From: Lepidodermella squamata
Lineage: Eukaryota > Gastrotricha
NCBI GenBank assembly: GCA_047495785.1
Contig: JBLDXI010000014.1
Span: forward strand, 124,001 to 188,000
Direction: 5' to 3'
Length of the DNA stretch: 64,000 nt
Under the pieces are notes generated by a model. It searched no databases, was not told the DNA's origin, and was given only the letters and a program-made list of their open reading frames with translations. A program made the position numbers and the translations under genes. Shown here in pieces: positions 1 through 12,701 of this stretch (position 1 is its first letter; every line of letters begins with the position of its first letter).

Positions 1-2215
1 AGAGAAAGGCAGCAGGCGGCAGGCTTGCGCGATTGAGTAGTAGCTGTGAAAAATGCAAACAACAATCGTAAAAACGGTCGAAGAGGGTACACACGGATTG
101 GGTAATCACTATTAAAATAAAGCCCAGCCCTGCTCATAGTTTCGATAACAATATTGCTATTATTATTAATATTATTACTACTAGTAATGTCGCCGACCGG
201 GTGTTTGCTCTCTACAAAAGTGAAGCGGCGACTCCCGGTTCGGGCGACGGGTGCCCGTGCTTGGGAGCAGGTAAACAAACGCACCTAATGGCGGCGAGTC
301 GATTGCGCAGGCGGACGTAATAGATATTGGAGCAGGCAGCGCGCAGAAATCACACACAAAGTGCTACTAGTAGGTTGTTTTTAGGGCGCTCAGCGTTTGG
401 ACCAGTGTGCTCGAGCCAGGTGAGTTCGTTCGAACGAAGTAGGCGGCTACAGCGGCAACAACTACAACGACGGTGATCGCTGACGGGTCGGCACAGGCGG
501 CGCAGTAAACAATAACCAGGCAAAGCTGCTATTTATAAAGCAAACCCACAACCTAAGTTTAAGAGCCTAGATCGAGAATAAAAAAAAAGCATGAATCATC
601 AATTCGAAAAATAGTTCAGGTGGATTGGTACATGTTCGTACATACATAGAAGTAAACAATGGCTTTTGGTGTTTATACAGAAAACCCCAATTTTAAGAGC
701 CTATAAATATCAGAGTGAAAGAGAGGGTACGACGAAGAGAGAGAAATAAGGCAAAAAATGCAAATTTATGTATCGTTGAGCTGCCTGCCACTCGACGGCG
801 CGTGGCAAAAAACACGGCATTATGCTAATGCGGCTGGGTGATAATGCACGCACGAGTAGACAAAAGGTGGCGGCCGAAATCGAAGGTTTCATCTTCGTTA
901 TCATGGCATTTCCAAGGTGGGAGGTAGAGAATGGGTTGTAGAAGAGATAAGAAGACTATAGAGTAAGGGTGCGACATATAGCGAGCGAGCGAGAGAGAGA
1001 GAGAATAACGACTGATGATAGGTATATGCCCCTATACTTATGCATCAGGTATTGCGGCATATACAAGTAGTAGAAAATGAAGAACAGACGGACATGGATG
1101 GGTAAATAGTTTGCTCTTTGGCGGCTAGAACCTGGTTTGCTGCAGCTTCTGCGCTTCGACTGCCATTATCTGCGATGAGCTTGGCGGAGATCTTTACGAC
1201 AAAATGGTAGTGTAACTGCTCATTCGTTTTCTTACAGCGGCGACGGTGATGGTATGGACCACCGATGAATGTCTTTCTACTATGCGGCGGCATGTGTACA
1301 CTCAGCGTTTTGGCTTGTACATGGGCGTGTGATGAATAAACGACGAGCAGCACGGCGACATTAATAATGATTGAAGACGGTGCTGTTGTAGCCACCAGCA
1401 TGACAGTCAGCACTGTGTAAATGCCAAGCGAGAGATGCGCGCTGGCTCCGCAGTGCTGCTGCTGCTGCTGCTGTGTGCCTACGCCGGTGGTGATGGTGGT
1501 GGTGGTGGTAGTGGCGCTGGTTGTGGTAGTGGTGGCGCTGATATTTGTACAGCCTGCCCGAGCATATATTATTATACATATTGCCGTAGTAATAATAAAT
1601 CGCGCGAGGCAGCGAATAATTTTTCGATTGTCAGTCGTCATCGCGTATACACATGCACAGCCGCGCGCCCGCATTCCTGCGCATCATCATCATCTTCGTT
1701 CAGGTAAAAAGTCGGCGATGGCGGCACAAGACGCCCTGCCGCCGCCGCCACACATAAACACGCCCAAAAAACATAACACAGGCGTTGCACAGATAAATAT
1801 TTTTTAACGACGGCGACAGGTGGTATATGTTGTAATGTAGGTTGGGCGGAGGTTGGGTGGTAGTGAAAAAAATTATCGCCATTAAGGTGGCTGGGCGCAC
1901 GAGAATTACGAGCCAGACGCGCTCGAGCTCACTCTCTTGTCGTCGCGCAGTTGTTCTGCTGCTAGAGGCCAGTCTGCCTGCAGCAGATAATGCGCTTAAT
2001 AGCTGCAGTAGTTGTTCGTCGCAGTCCTGCGGACGAGCGAGCATGTAATAAATAAAAACAACAACATATATACATACAAGGTATGCAACACAGTAGCAGT
2101 CGTACAGCAATAATAATAATAATAATGATCGAGTCGTGTGGACGGCGTGCGGGGCAAAAACCCCCGTCTCACCTGCGCGTGTGTGACCTACCGATCTAAA
2201 ACTGTTGTCGCAGCG

Positions 2216-2280
2216 CAGCCGCAACGGCCTGTCTTCTTGTCTTCTTCTTTGTTGCGGAGAAGAAGACGACAGCGCGGCTG
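2216..2280. repeat. Imperfect hairpin in noncoding DNA
   Basis: Three successive complementary blocks close on each other. The outer 7 bp are CAGCCGC/GCGGCTG, then come 5 bp CTGTC/GACAG, then an inner 9 bp GTCTTCTTC/GAAGAAGAC around an 11-nt loop, with bulges on the 5' side. The size is that of a small structured RNA precursor, but the bulges are one-sided and I recognise no conserved small RNA. Confidence 0.25.
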
Positions 2281-5200
2281 AATATCTTAATTCTGCCATC
2301 TATATATGCAGGCAACGTGCAAGCGTGCGATGCGCATTCAGGCCTAATTTAGTGGTGTGGTAAACAAGGCTCCCGATGTTTGTTTATTGTTCGAACGACG
2401 CAGCGGGCGACGGCGACACAGCCGCCGAAGAGGCCAACCACCAATTTACGCGATGATCAGCACGCGCGGCGTCGACGGGCATGCGGCAGCGCCTGTTGCT
2501 CGAACAAAACTAAACAGCGACGAAACGTGCGCCGCCGCATCAAGAAAAAATGAAAAAATGCGCGCGTTTCAGTTTTGCTGAGCGCATGAACTACTTATTT
2601 GCATCATAACTACAAAAGTAGAAACAAACAGCAAAGGCCAAAATACGACGAGTGACTAGCTCGTGGGCAATGTATTACACACCTACTCTCGTGTGGCCGG
2701 CGACGACGACGACGCGCCTTATCTCAGTAGAGTGAAAGGAGCAAGTGCAGCTCGGCGCATTGATAAGGCGCTGGGCGTTTCAAAGGACTGCTGCGTGCCC
2801 ACCCTTCACCATCATCATCATCTACATCGGGCCATTTATCGCAGGCATTCGGAATATATTAATAGCTGCGTGAAATGTCGACGAGTAATTTGATAATAAA
2901 CATGGGACTGATAACGCTACGTATACAACACAACGCAGGAGAGCGAGAGCGAGAGAGAGAGAGAGAGAGGTGGGGGCGTCGCGCTCGCTCGCTCGCATTC
3001 CGAGCCGCCATGTGCCAAGTGTCGCCAGCGTAAAATTAGTTGCGGCCAGGCAAACACGTGCGAGAGCCGCCAAAAAACAGCAACGCATGTGCAATTTTAG
3101 CGCCAGCAAAACAAAAACGATATAACAGCGCTGCTCTCTCGACGAGCCGCTGCCAGATCGACCCTCACGGCACGTCGTCGTCGTCGTCGAACAAGGCGCC
3201 AAACAATGAGAAAAGCACCTAAACAGCCGGTAATAACATCAGTCGCTGCTGGATGATGACGAATCCGACAGTTATGCTAGAGCGTTAATCATAAATAAAC
3301 ATCACTCATCATCGGCAAAAAAATTATAGTTTAATTATTTTGGTAATAACGCTCGAGCGGATTAAACGCAACGGTTTCAGCCTACTACTACTACTACTAC
3401 TATTATAGTGCACTCGTCAATTTTTTTAGCGAGATAGCTCAGCGAGATAACACGGTGTAGCTTACACGTCCATTACGAAATAGCAGCTAAATCTGACATG
3501 AAGATTAAGACCATGCTAAATTTACTCGTGAGCTATATGGTATATCTAAGCACACGGGTCATGATAACATCGTGAGCTAACGGACCGTTATGCTTTTCGC
3601 GGGAATGAAATTAAGTGAGCGAGAAAAAACTACACGACATTTAAATAATTATTCTTACAATAATGTAATAATATGAAAGAATTTGCTTAACACGTTCAAT
3701 ATACTCGATTCCAGGCCGGCTCCAGGTAACACTAATAGAACAAGGGGTCACAGTTGAAAAAACCGCTGGTGAAGCAGAATAAGAGTTGCCGATACTATCG
3801 GGCTTGTCCAAGCGAAATGCTTGAAATATTACGTAAAGAAACCTATACAGAAAAACATAAGAAATAATAATTTCAGCTATAGTTGATAATTATGACTTTA
3901 AACAGTAATGCATCGGTGGTGAATGGGAAATGATGGTGAATTGGAAGTCGATCAAGCTAATTGCTATGGCCGGATATTGGAAGTCGCGAGCGGTTGTATC
4001 CGGCGAACGACAACTCCAAATAACACGATGAGAATAATTTACTCGGCAGTTTGTATACAAATAATAGCAATAATAGTAATAAACTCGCAAAGCGATCGAG
4101 ATAAATACTTGACTATAGCGTAGAGCAGGTTTTCTATCGAGGTCTTGCTGCGTTGTTATTATTATTGCCTATTACATGAGCGAATAATTTGTTATTGCCT
4201 CGATTGCAGGTCGCGGCAATTCGGCGCCGGGGACGGCAGACGTTGTCGCTGGTTAGATGGGAATACTGGGTAGAAGCGAAATTCTTTTTCTCACGTAAAC
4301 ATTGTTATTATTTGCTGGGCAAGTCTATAAAAATTGCACATGCGGCTGCTGCTGCTGCTGCGGCGACGACGACGAGTTGCGAGACGATCGAGCTGATCAT
4401 TCATGTTATAGCTAATGCTCGAGTAATTATTATTATTATTTGTCGCCAGGTGTGCCTGCCATCATCATTTGCTCGGTGCTCGGCTGCGCCAGCCACGCGG
4501 GAAAAGCAAACGCGGGTAGGTAGGTAGGCAGGTATGGGTAAGTATAGACAGATAGTAATAGGTAATAATAAATTAAGCAATTGCACACGATTTTGGTCGA
4601 ATCGATATGCCGTGACAAGACGCGCGCGCGTGTTGGTGGCAATAAACTAAACGCATACGAGGGCAGCAGCAATGAAACACAATAAAACTTTTCAACAACA
4701 CAACCGCTCGACGTCACAGCAATAAAAACGAAACAAGCGACTTGAGACTGAGAGAGAGCAGGCTGTGGTGCGAGTGGCCTGCTTTTGGGATTAATTTATT
4801 GCTCCTACTACCAATGAAGAATAAATTCTCGATAGTCCAATAATATTGAGCAACAACATGTTGTGTGCAGCAGCAATTATTATTACTGCACTGCTTGCAG
4901 GTCTTGCGAGTGCGCCAGTGAAATGTGGGTCAAATGAACGGTGAACGTGGAGTGAAAAATCGGCGACCGAGTTTTTTCTCATCTTTCAGCTCTCAGGAGG
5001 TGGTGGCCTCGATGCGCGCAGCCAAGGCCAGTGCGTCGAGGTCATCGCTGGCCTCAACGGCGTTTGCCTTGCAAACAGCCGAGGATAATGGATAACCTCA
5101 AACCATCGCTATTAAACTGCAATGCCGTGTCACGTAGAATTTTGTTGTTAATATTAACGCCGGTGATGTATATTTGTCAAACAGCGAGCGCTGTTGCCAC

Positions 5201-6209
5201 CAGCCGACAACGTTGAGATGCTGGCACTGCGGCGACGACGACGGCGACAACGACTGCGCGAGCGTGTTATAGAAAATATTTCTTGTAGTAAGTTTTAAAT
5301 AAATACAATAATACGGCGGTGTGTTGGAGCGCCTGAGCATACACGAGCATGAGAGTGGCGGCGTTTCACCTTATATGCATGATCCGGCGTCGAGGGCTCA
5401 TTACATCGTGCTACAACTCAACTACCAACACTAGTAATGTGCTGAAGTTCGTTCGTGCTCGAGCCCGAAGAAAAAGCGCAAACAATCACCAAGGAGGTGA
5501 CGCTTTACATGTTATTTGAACAGTCATCATCGCTTCGCCAAGGATGATGACCGCGCGTGAAGTAAAAAATAAGTAATCGCGAACCGCAAAATACCTAGCA
5601 AGCGGTGCGAGGCCGCGGTTCGATCGATGCGAATCGGAATATCTTCATAGATAGAAGATAGAAAGATATTCTTGAGAGCAATACAGAGACAGCGCTGCGA
5701 TTTGGCGCAAAGTGCGTCGCAACGCTAGATCGCACACACACATACAAGCGCTGTTTGTCGGCGCGCGCGCTTTCCCAGCCAGCCTGCGACGACGACGCCC
5801 GCTTAGGCGCCGCCGACTGGCTGGTTATTTGCCGAGCCGGCCGCGGCGCTGTCGATGTTTGCGGGTCATGTTTGACTTGCGGCGTCACACCCCCGGCTGG
5901 CTGGCTGGCCGCAAATACGACAGCACCCGCTATAATGCGCCGATCCGCGGCGCCGAAATGCTGGGCGAATGTTGCTATTATCATCGCGAAGTGTTTCGGA
6001 TTTCTTATACACTCGCTTTCGCCTCGTCCGACCCACTTCGTACGTCACTCCTCTCGTATTGTCGACGCATTTCACTGCGCGTTGGAACCATCACAGTAGC
6101 CGCAGTAAATATTAATTCTATTAAGACGCCAATCAATGTTTTGCGAAATCTTACCGAAAACTCTAATATGCAAATTTAGATAAATAACGTCCTTATTTAC
6201 CGATATCGC

Positions 6210-6229
6210 ATGATGATGATCATCATCAT
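6210..6229. repeat. Perfect 20-bp palindrome
   Basis: ATGATGATGA is followed directly by its own reverse complement. It is built from a trinucleotide repeat that switches strand at the centre, so it may be a simple-repeat accident. Confidence 0.7.
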
Positions 6230-9018
6230 CCACTGCGCCAAATTAGACTCTGGCGCAGATAACAAGTGGGTAGACCGGGCCAAAGGTGAGCGAGGCGCCC
6301 GCACAAACACATTGGTAATTTCATTAGTGGAACTAGTAGAATACGCGGTCAGAGCAGTCAGACCCGCTGATACACCTGTTCCCAATTGGCGGCTGCGCGC
6401 GCGGCCACCTCGCGCTGCGTTTTATTATCGCGCAGCGGCATGCTTCTGATTTCGGCAATAAACGCGGGGCCGAGGCGATAGTTATTAATGTATAGCCTAT
6501 ATCGCCGAGATGACCGGCTCAATTTACGATTTATGGACACGCGGAATTATTGTTGTTCAACGCGAGACCGCGGCGCGCACGATCATCGGGCGCAACTTGC
6601 TTCCCATCGCCGACAAGATAGCATTGATAACTGCAGGGATAAACACCAACCTGACTAATAAGCAGCCGATGAAAGAAGATTAAGAAGATGAAGAAGAAAC
6701 CAAGCAGAAATACAACCAGTAGGTATAACTCGAATTCCTCGAAAAAAGTAACAAAAACCTTGAGCCGGGTGGCGTGGAGATTGAGCTCAAAAACCCAATG
6801 GGCTCGGTTTAAATAAAGCCTTGATTTCTTTTTAATGACAACAACAAAATTCGTTGACCAACGCAGCGAGATGCCGGTTTCATCAACAAAAAATGGTGCG
6901 ATAAAACATTGTGGAAGATGAGTATTGTCATCACGAGTAGAAGTTTAACGGAGCGTGAGCGGTGGTGCTAAATTACAAAACGTGAGTTATAAGTGCCTAA
7001 AACGTTATACAGTCACGTGAAAAAGGGATTGAGACGATAATGGAATAAAACTTGGTAAATAAAATGAAGGAGATTCTTTTCAAGTAACGCGTGCAATTTT
7101 TAAACCTTTTTTAAGCCGAGGTGACATGTCGGCCCAGTCTAACAATTATTAGCGGCTTCAGAAGCTTGGAAACCTGCACTGAAGCGAGTGCCGAAAAGGA
7201 ACTAGGAATCAGTTTGCGGAGTTCGGGAACCTCGTAACTCCCACCGATAGCCAGCTTTAGCTCAATGAACTAAATGCGAGTTTAGAGTTGGCAAACTCTA
7301 ACTCGTCAAAATGTTGATATTTGGAGAATAAGCGAAGCTAAGAGGTTCGAGCAAAGCGATGAGTCAGACAAAATGACCAAGTCATCGGTGTCAATGTCAA
7401 ACTGCCATTTTCACTTGAGCAGGTCACGATAGAAAAATGCAGCATGGTTCACGCCGAGATGATTAGTGAAGATGATGATGAGCTAGCAGTGATAGGCCTA
7501 GGTATGAAGACATATTAATGGCCGAAAGAGGCGTCACGCTCAACGGCAATAAAAAACACGAGATAATGATGCGTACGAGCGGCTTATTGCCGGCCAGTTA
7601 AAGCGAACATCATCGCGTGACGCGTGCGATTCCTCACTCTTACTATATTATAATACCTGACACTGGTTGCTGGTAGTAGAAGAGATATCTGTTTTTTTCA
7701 CACTGCCGATCATTAATTTAACATTTACCGCGACACGCGTCGTTCGCTCGCACTTGTTTTTTACGAGCCCAACGGCCGGCAAGCTATAAGGTTTTACGAT
7801 GAGGGCGATATTATACGAGAGGAAATAATACCAGAGCCGTTTTTATTTCGACTGGGGGTGATGGCTGTAGCAGCAGCGGCTTGTTGAAAGGCTGGTGGTG
7901 TTAGGGGGCCTAATTACGGCTAATAATAAGACTCGGAGCTATTTTCCAAGTGCTCTTTGTTATTAGCCAGCGGAAAGTAATTAGTGTCACGTCGCCGGCG
8001 AAAATAACACTCACTCTCTCTCTGAGGGTTACATGAAACCTGTCGATGCCGCGGATGCACTGCCTGCCGATGGTTCGGCAGGGTTGGGCAGGGTTTCGAG
8101 TGAGCCGGGCGCGCGCGCGCGTTTATGGAATCCTACTCCATTTCTCGGATGGCGGGGCGTGACGGCGATTTTTAATGAATTCGGGCCTAATAATATTGCG
8201 ATTACAAGTGGATGTCTAACAATGTAATATTCGGCCTCGTGCGGCCCGAGGCGCGGCCATTTGGCGTTATTAGCCCGCTATTAGACGCGCCGCGGCAACG
8301 CCCGAAGACGAGTTGTCGCAGCGCCAAAAATAATACAACATATTAATAATGCCAGAACAGCGCGTATAATATCGAGGGATGTCTAACAATAATAGAACGC
8401 GAGAGGCGCGACTTGTGACACGACGGTGTCAGAGTTACCACAGAAATATATCAACGACTCCCTGGCGAAATGACCAGCGCGCATGTTATTAGACAGCTAT
8501 TATTAGCGCGGCTCATCTCTCGTATACGATCGCGTATGCAAATGAGCCCAGTCGGTGCCGCAGCGCGCGCGCGAAACAGATGCGCGCGGCCGGCGCGGCG
8601 CCATTGGCCGGCCTGCTCGCCCCAATATGCTAGAAACGCTGCGAATTCGTCGCCACAGCACGCTGACAAAACAAATTACCCGGTGCCTCTGCTTGCAGCT
8701 TGTATCGTCTTACAAGTCGATAAAACACGCATACCAATCAGCCCTCATCTATGTTTTTATTCGCCAAAGCTGCTTTTTATCGTAACTCGCTATTACTTCA
8801 AGCCAGCGTTAGCGAAGAGAACTAATTTGATACGATGATAAAGATATGAAACCAAGGGAGTAAACAAAAGCGACAGTCGAGGTATATTCACAGGTGAAAA
8901 GGCTGGGGCCATTCATTCAAATTGCCGTTCCTTTTGATACCTGTAAAAGCTTGTATTCATTCATAATCTCAGTCTGATGATGAGTCGCTTTCTTTCTTGC
9001 TGACTCGATTTTATTTGT

Positions 9019-10836
9019 ATGGCAAGCCAACATCCACAGTCGAACACCGTATTCGACCCAAATACCGCTGCTCTTCTACCCATCTCGCCGATCGGGCGCC
9101 TGAGGTCCGCCCCTCCGAAGTCGGATTTTCCGGCGAATTCTGTTCTCGACCGAATCCTCTCGGTTGTGGTTCGAACAGCTGAAGAGCGTCGAGCCGCAAA
9201 TCAGAAACCAACAACAGACCGTGAACTTCTGCAAGACGCCGCTGTCACCCCAGCGCGGCATCTGTCTTCTTCCTCAGCAAAATCTACGCGTACTTTTAAT
9301 TTCGATGACTACCTTCGTCCCGATTTTGGTGCCAATAACTTATCTACCGACGATAAGGTGAATAAGAAGACTACGACAAGCGAGACAAAACAATTCTTCA
9401 GAGATCACGCTGAATTAGTGAGGACGGATGAAGACAGCAATGTCCCGTTCAAGTACGGCGACACGTATGGTTTCAATCAGAAGCAATGGGACGGCGAGAT
9501 CAACCGCATTTACGGCCGGGGCAACGCTGGTAAAAGCGTCCGATTTCGGATGACTGGAAGCTTCCTAGAAAACCCATTCGCTGAACCCTTCAAGCAACTG
9601 GTAGTAGCTGACATATCTGAAACGAGAACTGGCGAACACTTGGCGCGGCAAGCTCTTCGGCGCCGCCACATGACGTAAATTTTCCCTTTCTTATTCATTA
9701 AGCTGACTGCCGAACGGTTATCCCAAAAGTAAACCTGTTTTTTATATTTTCCAGCAATCGCTTGGAACGTGACAAAGATGCAATTATCGAACGAGGAAAG
9801 GAGTTGCGCAAGGAAATGAAAGATTTGAAGTCGGAAATCGCAGCCGACAAAGAAAAGCGTCGGAAACAGGCCGAGGAAGCGAAGAAGAAGGATACCAGTG
9901 GCTATTACGGCAAACCTCGTGTCACTTTGACTGAGGACGCTCCTGAAGCTGGCGATGCAGCCGAAGACGGAGAAGATGAGCTGGATGCTGATGGCTATCC
10001 AACCGGCATTGGAGCCGCTGGTAGAAATGCCCTTATGCACGACCTAATCAGGCACCTTCCGGAGGAGCAAGCAAATTTCAACAAGCGAAAGTCAGCATAC
10101 GAGAAGAAGCTTTACGCCCATGCTGTGCCTTACAAAAATGAATTTGGACCCGGCACGTACGAACCGTGGCAACAAGAAACGGCGAACATGATTCGTGGAT
10201 TGGTTTACGAGATAATCGACTTGATCATGGATGCTTACGAGGGCAGGCAGAAGAACGAAGGCCCGAAAGGAGGCATGCAAGGCAGGGCTAAACAGGACAG
10301 CTCTTACTCGGGCTCAGCGGAGGCTGGTCTGACTGGCAAGCAGGAAGAAGCCGGCAGCAACTCGAAAGAAGCTTTCCAAGCTAGGTCGCAACGAATCCAA
10401 GAAACAGCTGCAGCGCTGAAGAAGAAGCGGCAGATGCATTTGGATAACGCTTTATTGGAGAAAATTACCCAGCTGGAGAGCGAAATGACCGTTCTGGAGG
10501 TTTGCCGTCTTTTAGTGCGTTTAAGTTTACTAAGTTGTTATTAATAGGTGACGAGGCTGATGATAAGTGAAGTGACTGATGAGGAAGTTGAGCTCATGCG
10601 AATTTGTCAAGACTTTACTCGAGCTGCTGCTGTGAAAATTGCCTGGGTTTGTTTCAGTCTATTTTTGTGCGATTTTTTAGCATATTCGCTGTGATTGTCA
10701 GGCTCTGGCTAATCCGGCTGCTGCTGCAAGAGGTGCTATGCCTGATGAAACAACGTATACTCATCTTCATTCTGTCTACAATGGTGTTATCCGTAAGCAG
10801 GCGAAAGAATCGGAGCGAAAATTACTAGGAAAATAA
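9019..10836 (+). CDS. Coiled-coil protein of unknown function, 4 exons, 544 aa
   Basis: I do not recognise this protein. Exons 9019-9674, 9755-10499, 10548-10646 and 10702-10836 join in frame with GT..AG introns of 50-80 nt, and the last exon ends in TAA followed by an AATAAAAA stretch. The first ~215 residues are polar and probably partly disordered. Residues about 220-262 form a charged Lys/Glu-rich coiled coil, an acidic Asp/Glu stretch follows, and a second helical segment lies near 420-490. There is no signal peptide or membrane segment. The start is the first ATG of the open frame. It lies upstream of two axonemal docking genes, so a ciliary or sperm role is possible, but that rests only on position. 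Confidence 0.75.
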
Positions 10837-11167
10837 TAAAAATGTATTTCTCGGTCACTTTTGTTTTATCTATTTGCTCATCTCAACTAGGTACACTATT
10901 TGACGTCTCAAAATTATTACATATTCGCTTCCGAGGAGTAACCTGCCGGGGAGGAAACGTAAAACGCCACGTTTTGGAAGGAAAAGTCTCCCATATGAGT
11001 CATAGCATGCGTTTTTTATTGATTCAGCACATCAGGATTGCATCATGCTTACGAATGATTCATCGCTCTTTTGCTGATAAAGAGTATAGTATAAACACAC
11101 TGCTGCGCTTTTCATAATATATATATATATATTATAACTATTCCCATCCGAGTTAAACTACATCAAA
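10837..11167. other. Intergenic gap with TA repeat
   Basis: This is 3' flank of the coiled-coil gene and leader of the next. It contains an AT-dinucleotide run near 11117-11134 just before the next start codon. I see no coding exon. Confidence 0.6.
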
Positions 11168-12654
11168 ATGGCTGGAATCAATTTCGAAGTACAGCTGGTC
11201 CTTACCTGCGAATCGCCTGCATCAACTTCAGTAACAGAACCATCTGAAACAAAGCACACCAAGCTGTTTTCTGGTAACGAACTCACCTTGTCAAGAGAAC
11301 TAAATTTCAGCAATCCAACACCTTCTGATTTCCAAATGTATTTGGCCAAATGTTTCGAATCGCTATCTCGGCTGAAAGAAATCTCACCATGCTTGCCGAT
11401 CAAACGGGAACGAATTGCAATCAAGTTCTCAAACTTCAACGAAGATTCGCTGCGCTTGCTATTCCCTTCTGTTGAAGAGCAGCGAAGTATCTTGTACTTT
11501 GAGTCGCTAGATGGAGGAATTTCTGCGGAGCGCCACATTTTCATGGAAAATATCCTTGGTACCAACGTCCGCGCTGTTGTTTTTGATACCGCTCCCCGTA
11601 GCTCCTTTCCGTTGGAAGATGTGGGACCTAAATGCCCCCTGCATCCAGTTTTTCACGAGTGTTTCACACTGACTCGGATTTCGAGACTTATTAGATTCAG
11701 ATACCCGCGAGGTCGGTTACCCGGCGAATTCAATTTAGATCTCGACATTCCTTTCGATGAATGGATTGGAAGTGAGCAAGAAAATCGCTTCATGACAGGC
11801 AAACGAATGTTTGAGAGCTACATTGGCAAGAGAATCGTATGGAGGGAGTGGCATTTAAGATCTAAGCGAAATCGGAGGCATGTAATTCTACGTCACGGTA
11901 TCGAGGATTTAACGCCAATGCAAAGTCTTTTCTGGGAAAACCTGATGGGCTCAGATTCGAAGCGACTGCCTGGTGGGTACCAACTTGCCTACCACGATGT
12001 AGAATGCCCCGGCCTGCTGACGATTCCGAAACCGTTTCTTACCAAAGGCGGTTCACTTGTAGTCTCGCCATGCGGTCACACCTGCCCCGTTGAATCGTTT
12101 AACGAGGAATCTTGCCGGGACTGCGGTTTCCTGTTTAATTTTCACTCGTGCTGGATTCATCAAGACAGTTTGATTACACAGGAAATCGATCCGAAAATGT
12201 TGGGGAAACCTCAGGTATTTCTTGCGATTTTTTGGCTATGATGTCAAAATCAGGGCCGAGTATTTTTTGTGTTTTTATAGGTTGAGCTGATTAGCTGTTC
12301 AGAAAACGGCCTCGTATCCGACCAGAATGGTCATGTGACAGAAGCCGGATTGCCGGCAGTAATAGAACTATGTTCAAACCGTGATCAGTTGTTTATTCCA
12401 ATGAATAACTGGTATTAAAAAAATGATAAGCAATCAATAAATATTCTATGTGTTTTCGTTATTTTACTTCCGGATTTTTCAGCTTGAAGATTATTAGGTT
12501 GCCGGACATTCGTGACATCGACTTTCGCAAGTTGAAAATGGGATTGATAGATAAAAACACTGCTGTTATAAGTGATTTTCCCATCAGACATAAAGCCGCC
12601 CTAAAACTTCGATTTGGCTATACATGCTTTTTATTCGCAAGACTGATATATTAA
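11168..12654 (+). CDS. Unknown protein with a Cys-rich zinc-finger-like segment, 3 exons, 449 aa
   Basis: Exons 11168-12214, 12281-12411 and 12483-12654 close in frame, with phases 0 and 2. I do not recognise the family. The protein is soluble, with no signal peptide or membrane helix. Residues about 295-335 contain CGHTCP followed by CRDCG, a spacing (C-x3-C-x9-C-x2-C with a His between) that suggests a zinc-binding knuckle or ribbon; this is inference. The ATG at 11168 lies 7 nt after an AACTACATC context and opens the only long frame. The stop lies only 47 bp from the stop of the convergent docking-complex gene, so the two 3' ends may overlap in transcripts. Confidence 0.75.
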
Positions 12655-12701
12655 TAAATGTAATTATTAGCTGGCATTAATGCCACATTTTTCTCATCAA
12701 A

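Larger units (their letters stand above)
1..9018. other. 9-kb stretch without a supportable gene
   Basis: Every open frame here is short and low in complexity or arginine-rich, has no partner exon with matching phase, and resembles no family I know. What the stretch does hold is simple repeats: TAA repeats near 2108-2127, a GA run near 2951-2969, CTA repeats at 3381-3404, CTG/GAC repeats near 4341-4376, and a GC run near 8108-8121. It also has a perfect 20-bp palindrome at 6210-6229 and many AT-rich TAAT-type words next to GC-rich patches. Elsewhere in the window genes are packed closely, so this could be regulatory DNA or a long intron or leader of a gene to the left. I see no tRNA or known microRNA seed. 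Confidence 0.6.

Noticed and set aside
1045-2581. Overlapping open frames on both strands, some over 200 codons
   Set aside because: They come from CTG, GTG and GAC-type repeats that lack stops in several frames. There are no phase-matched neighbours and no family motifs.
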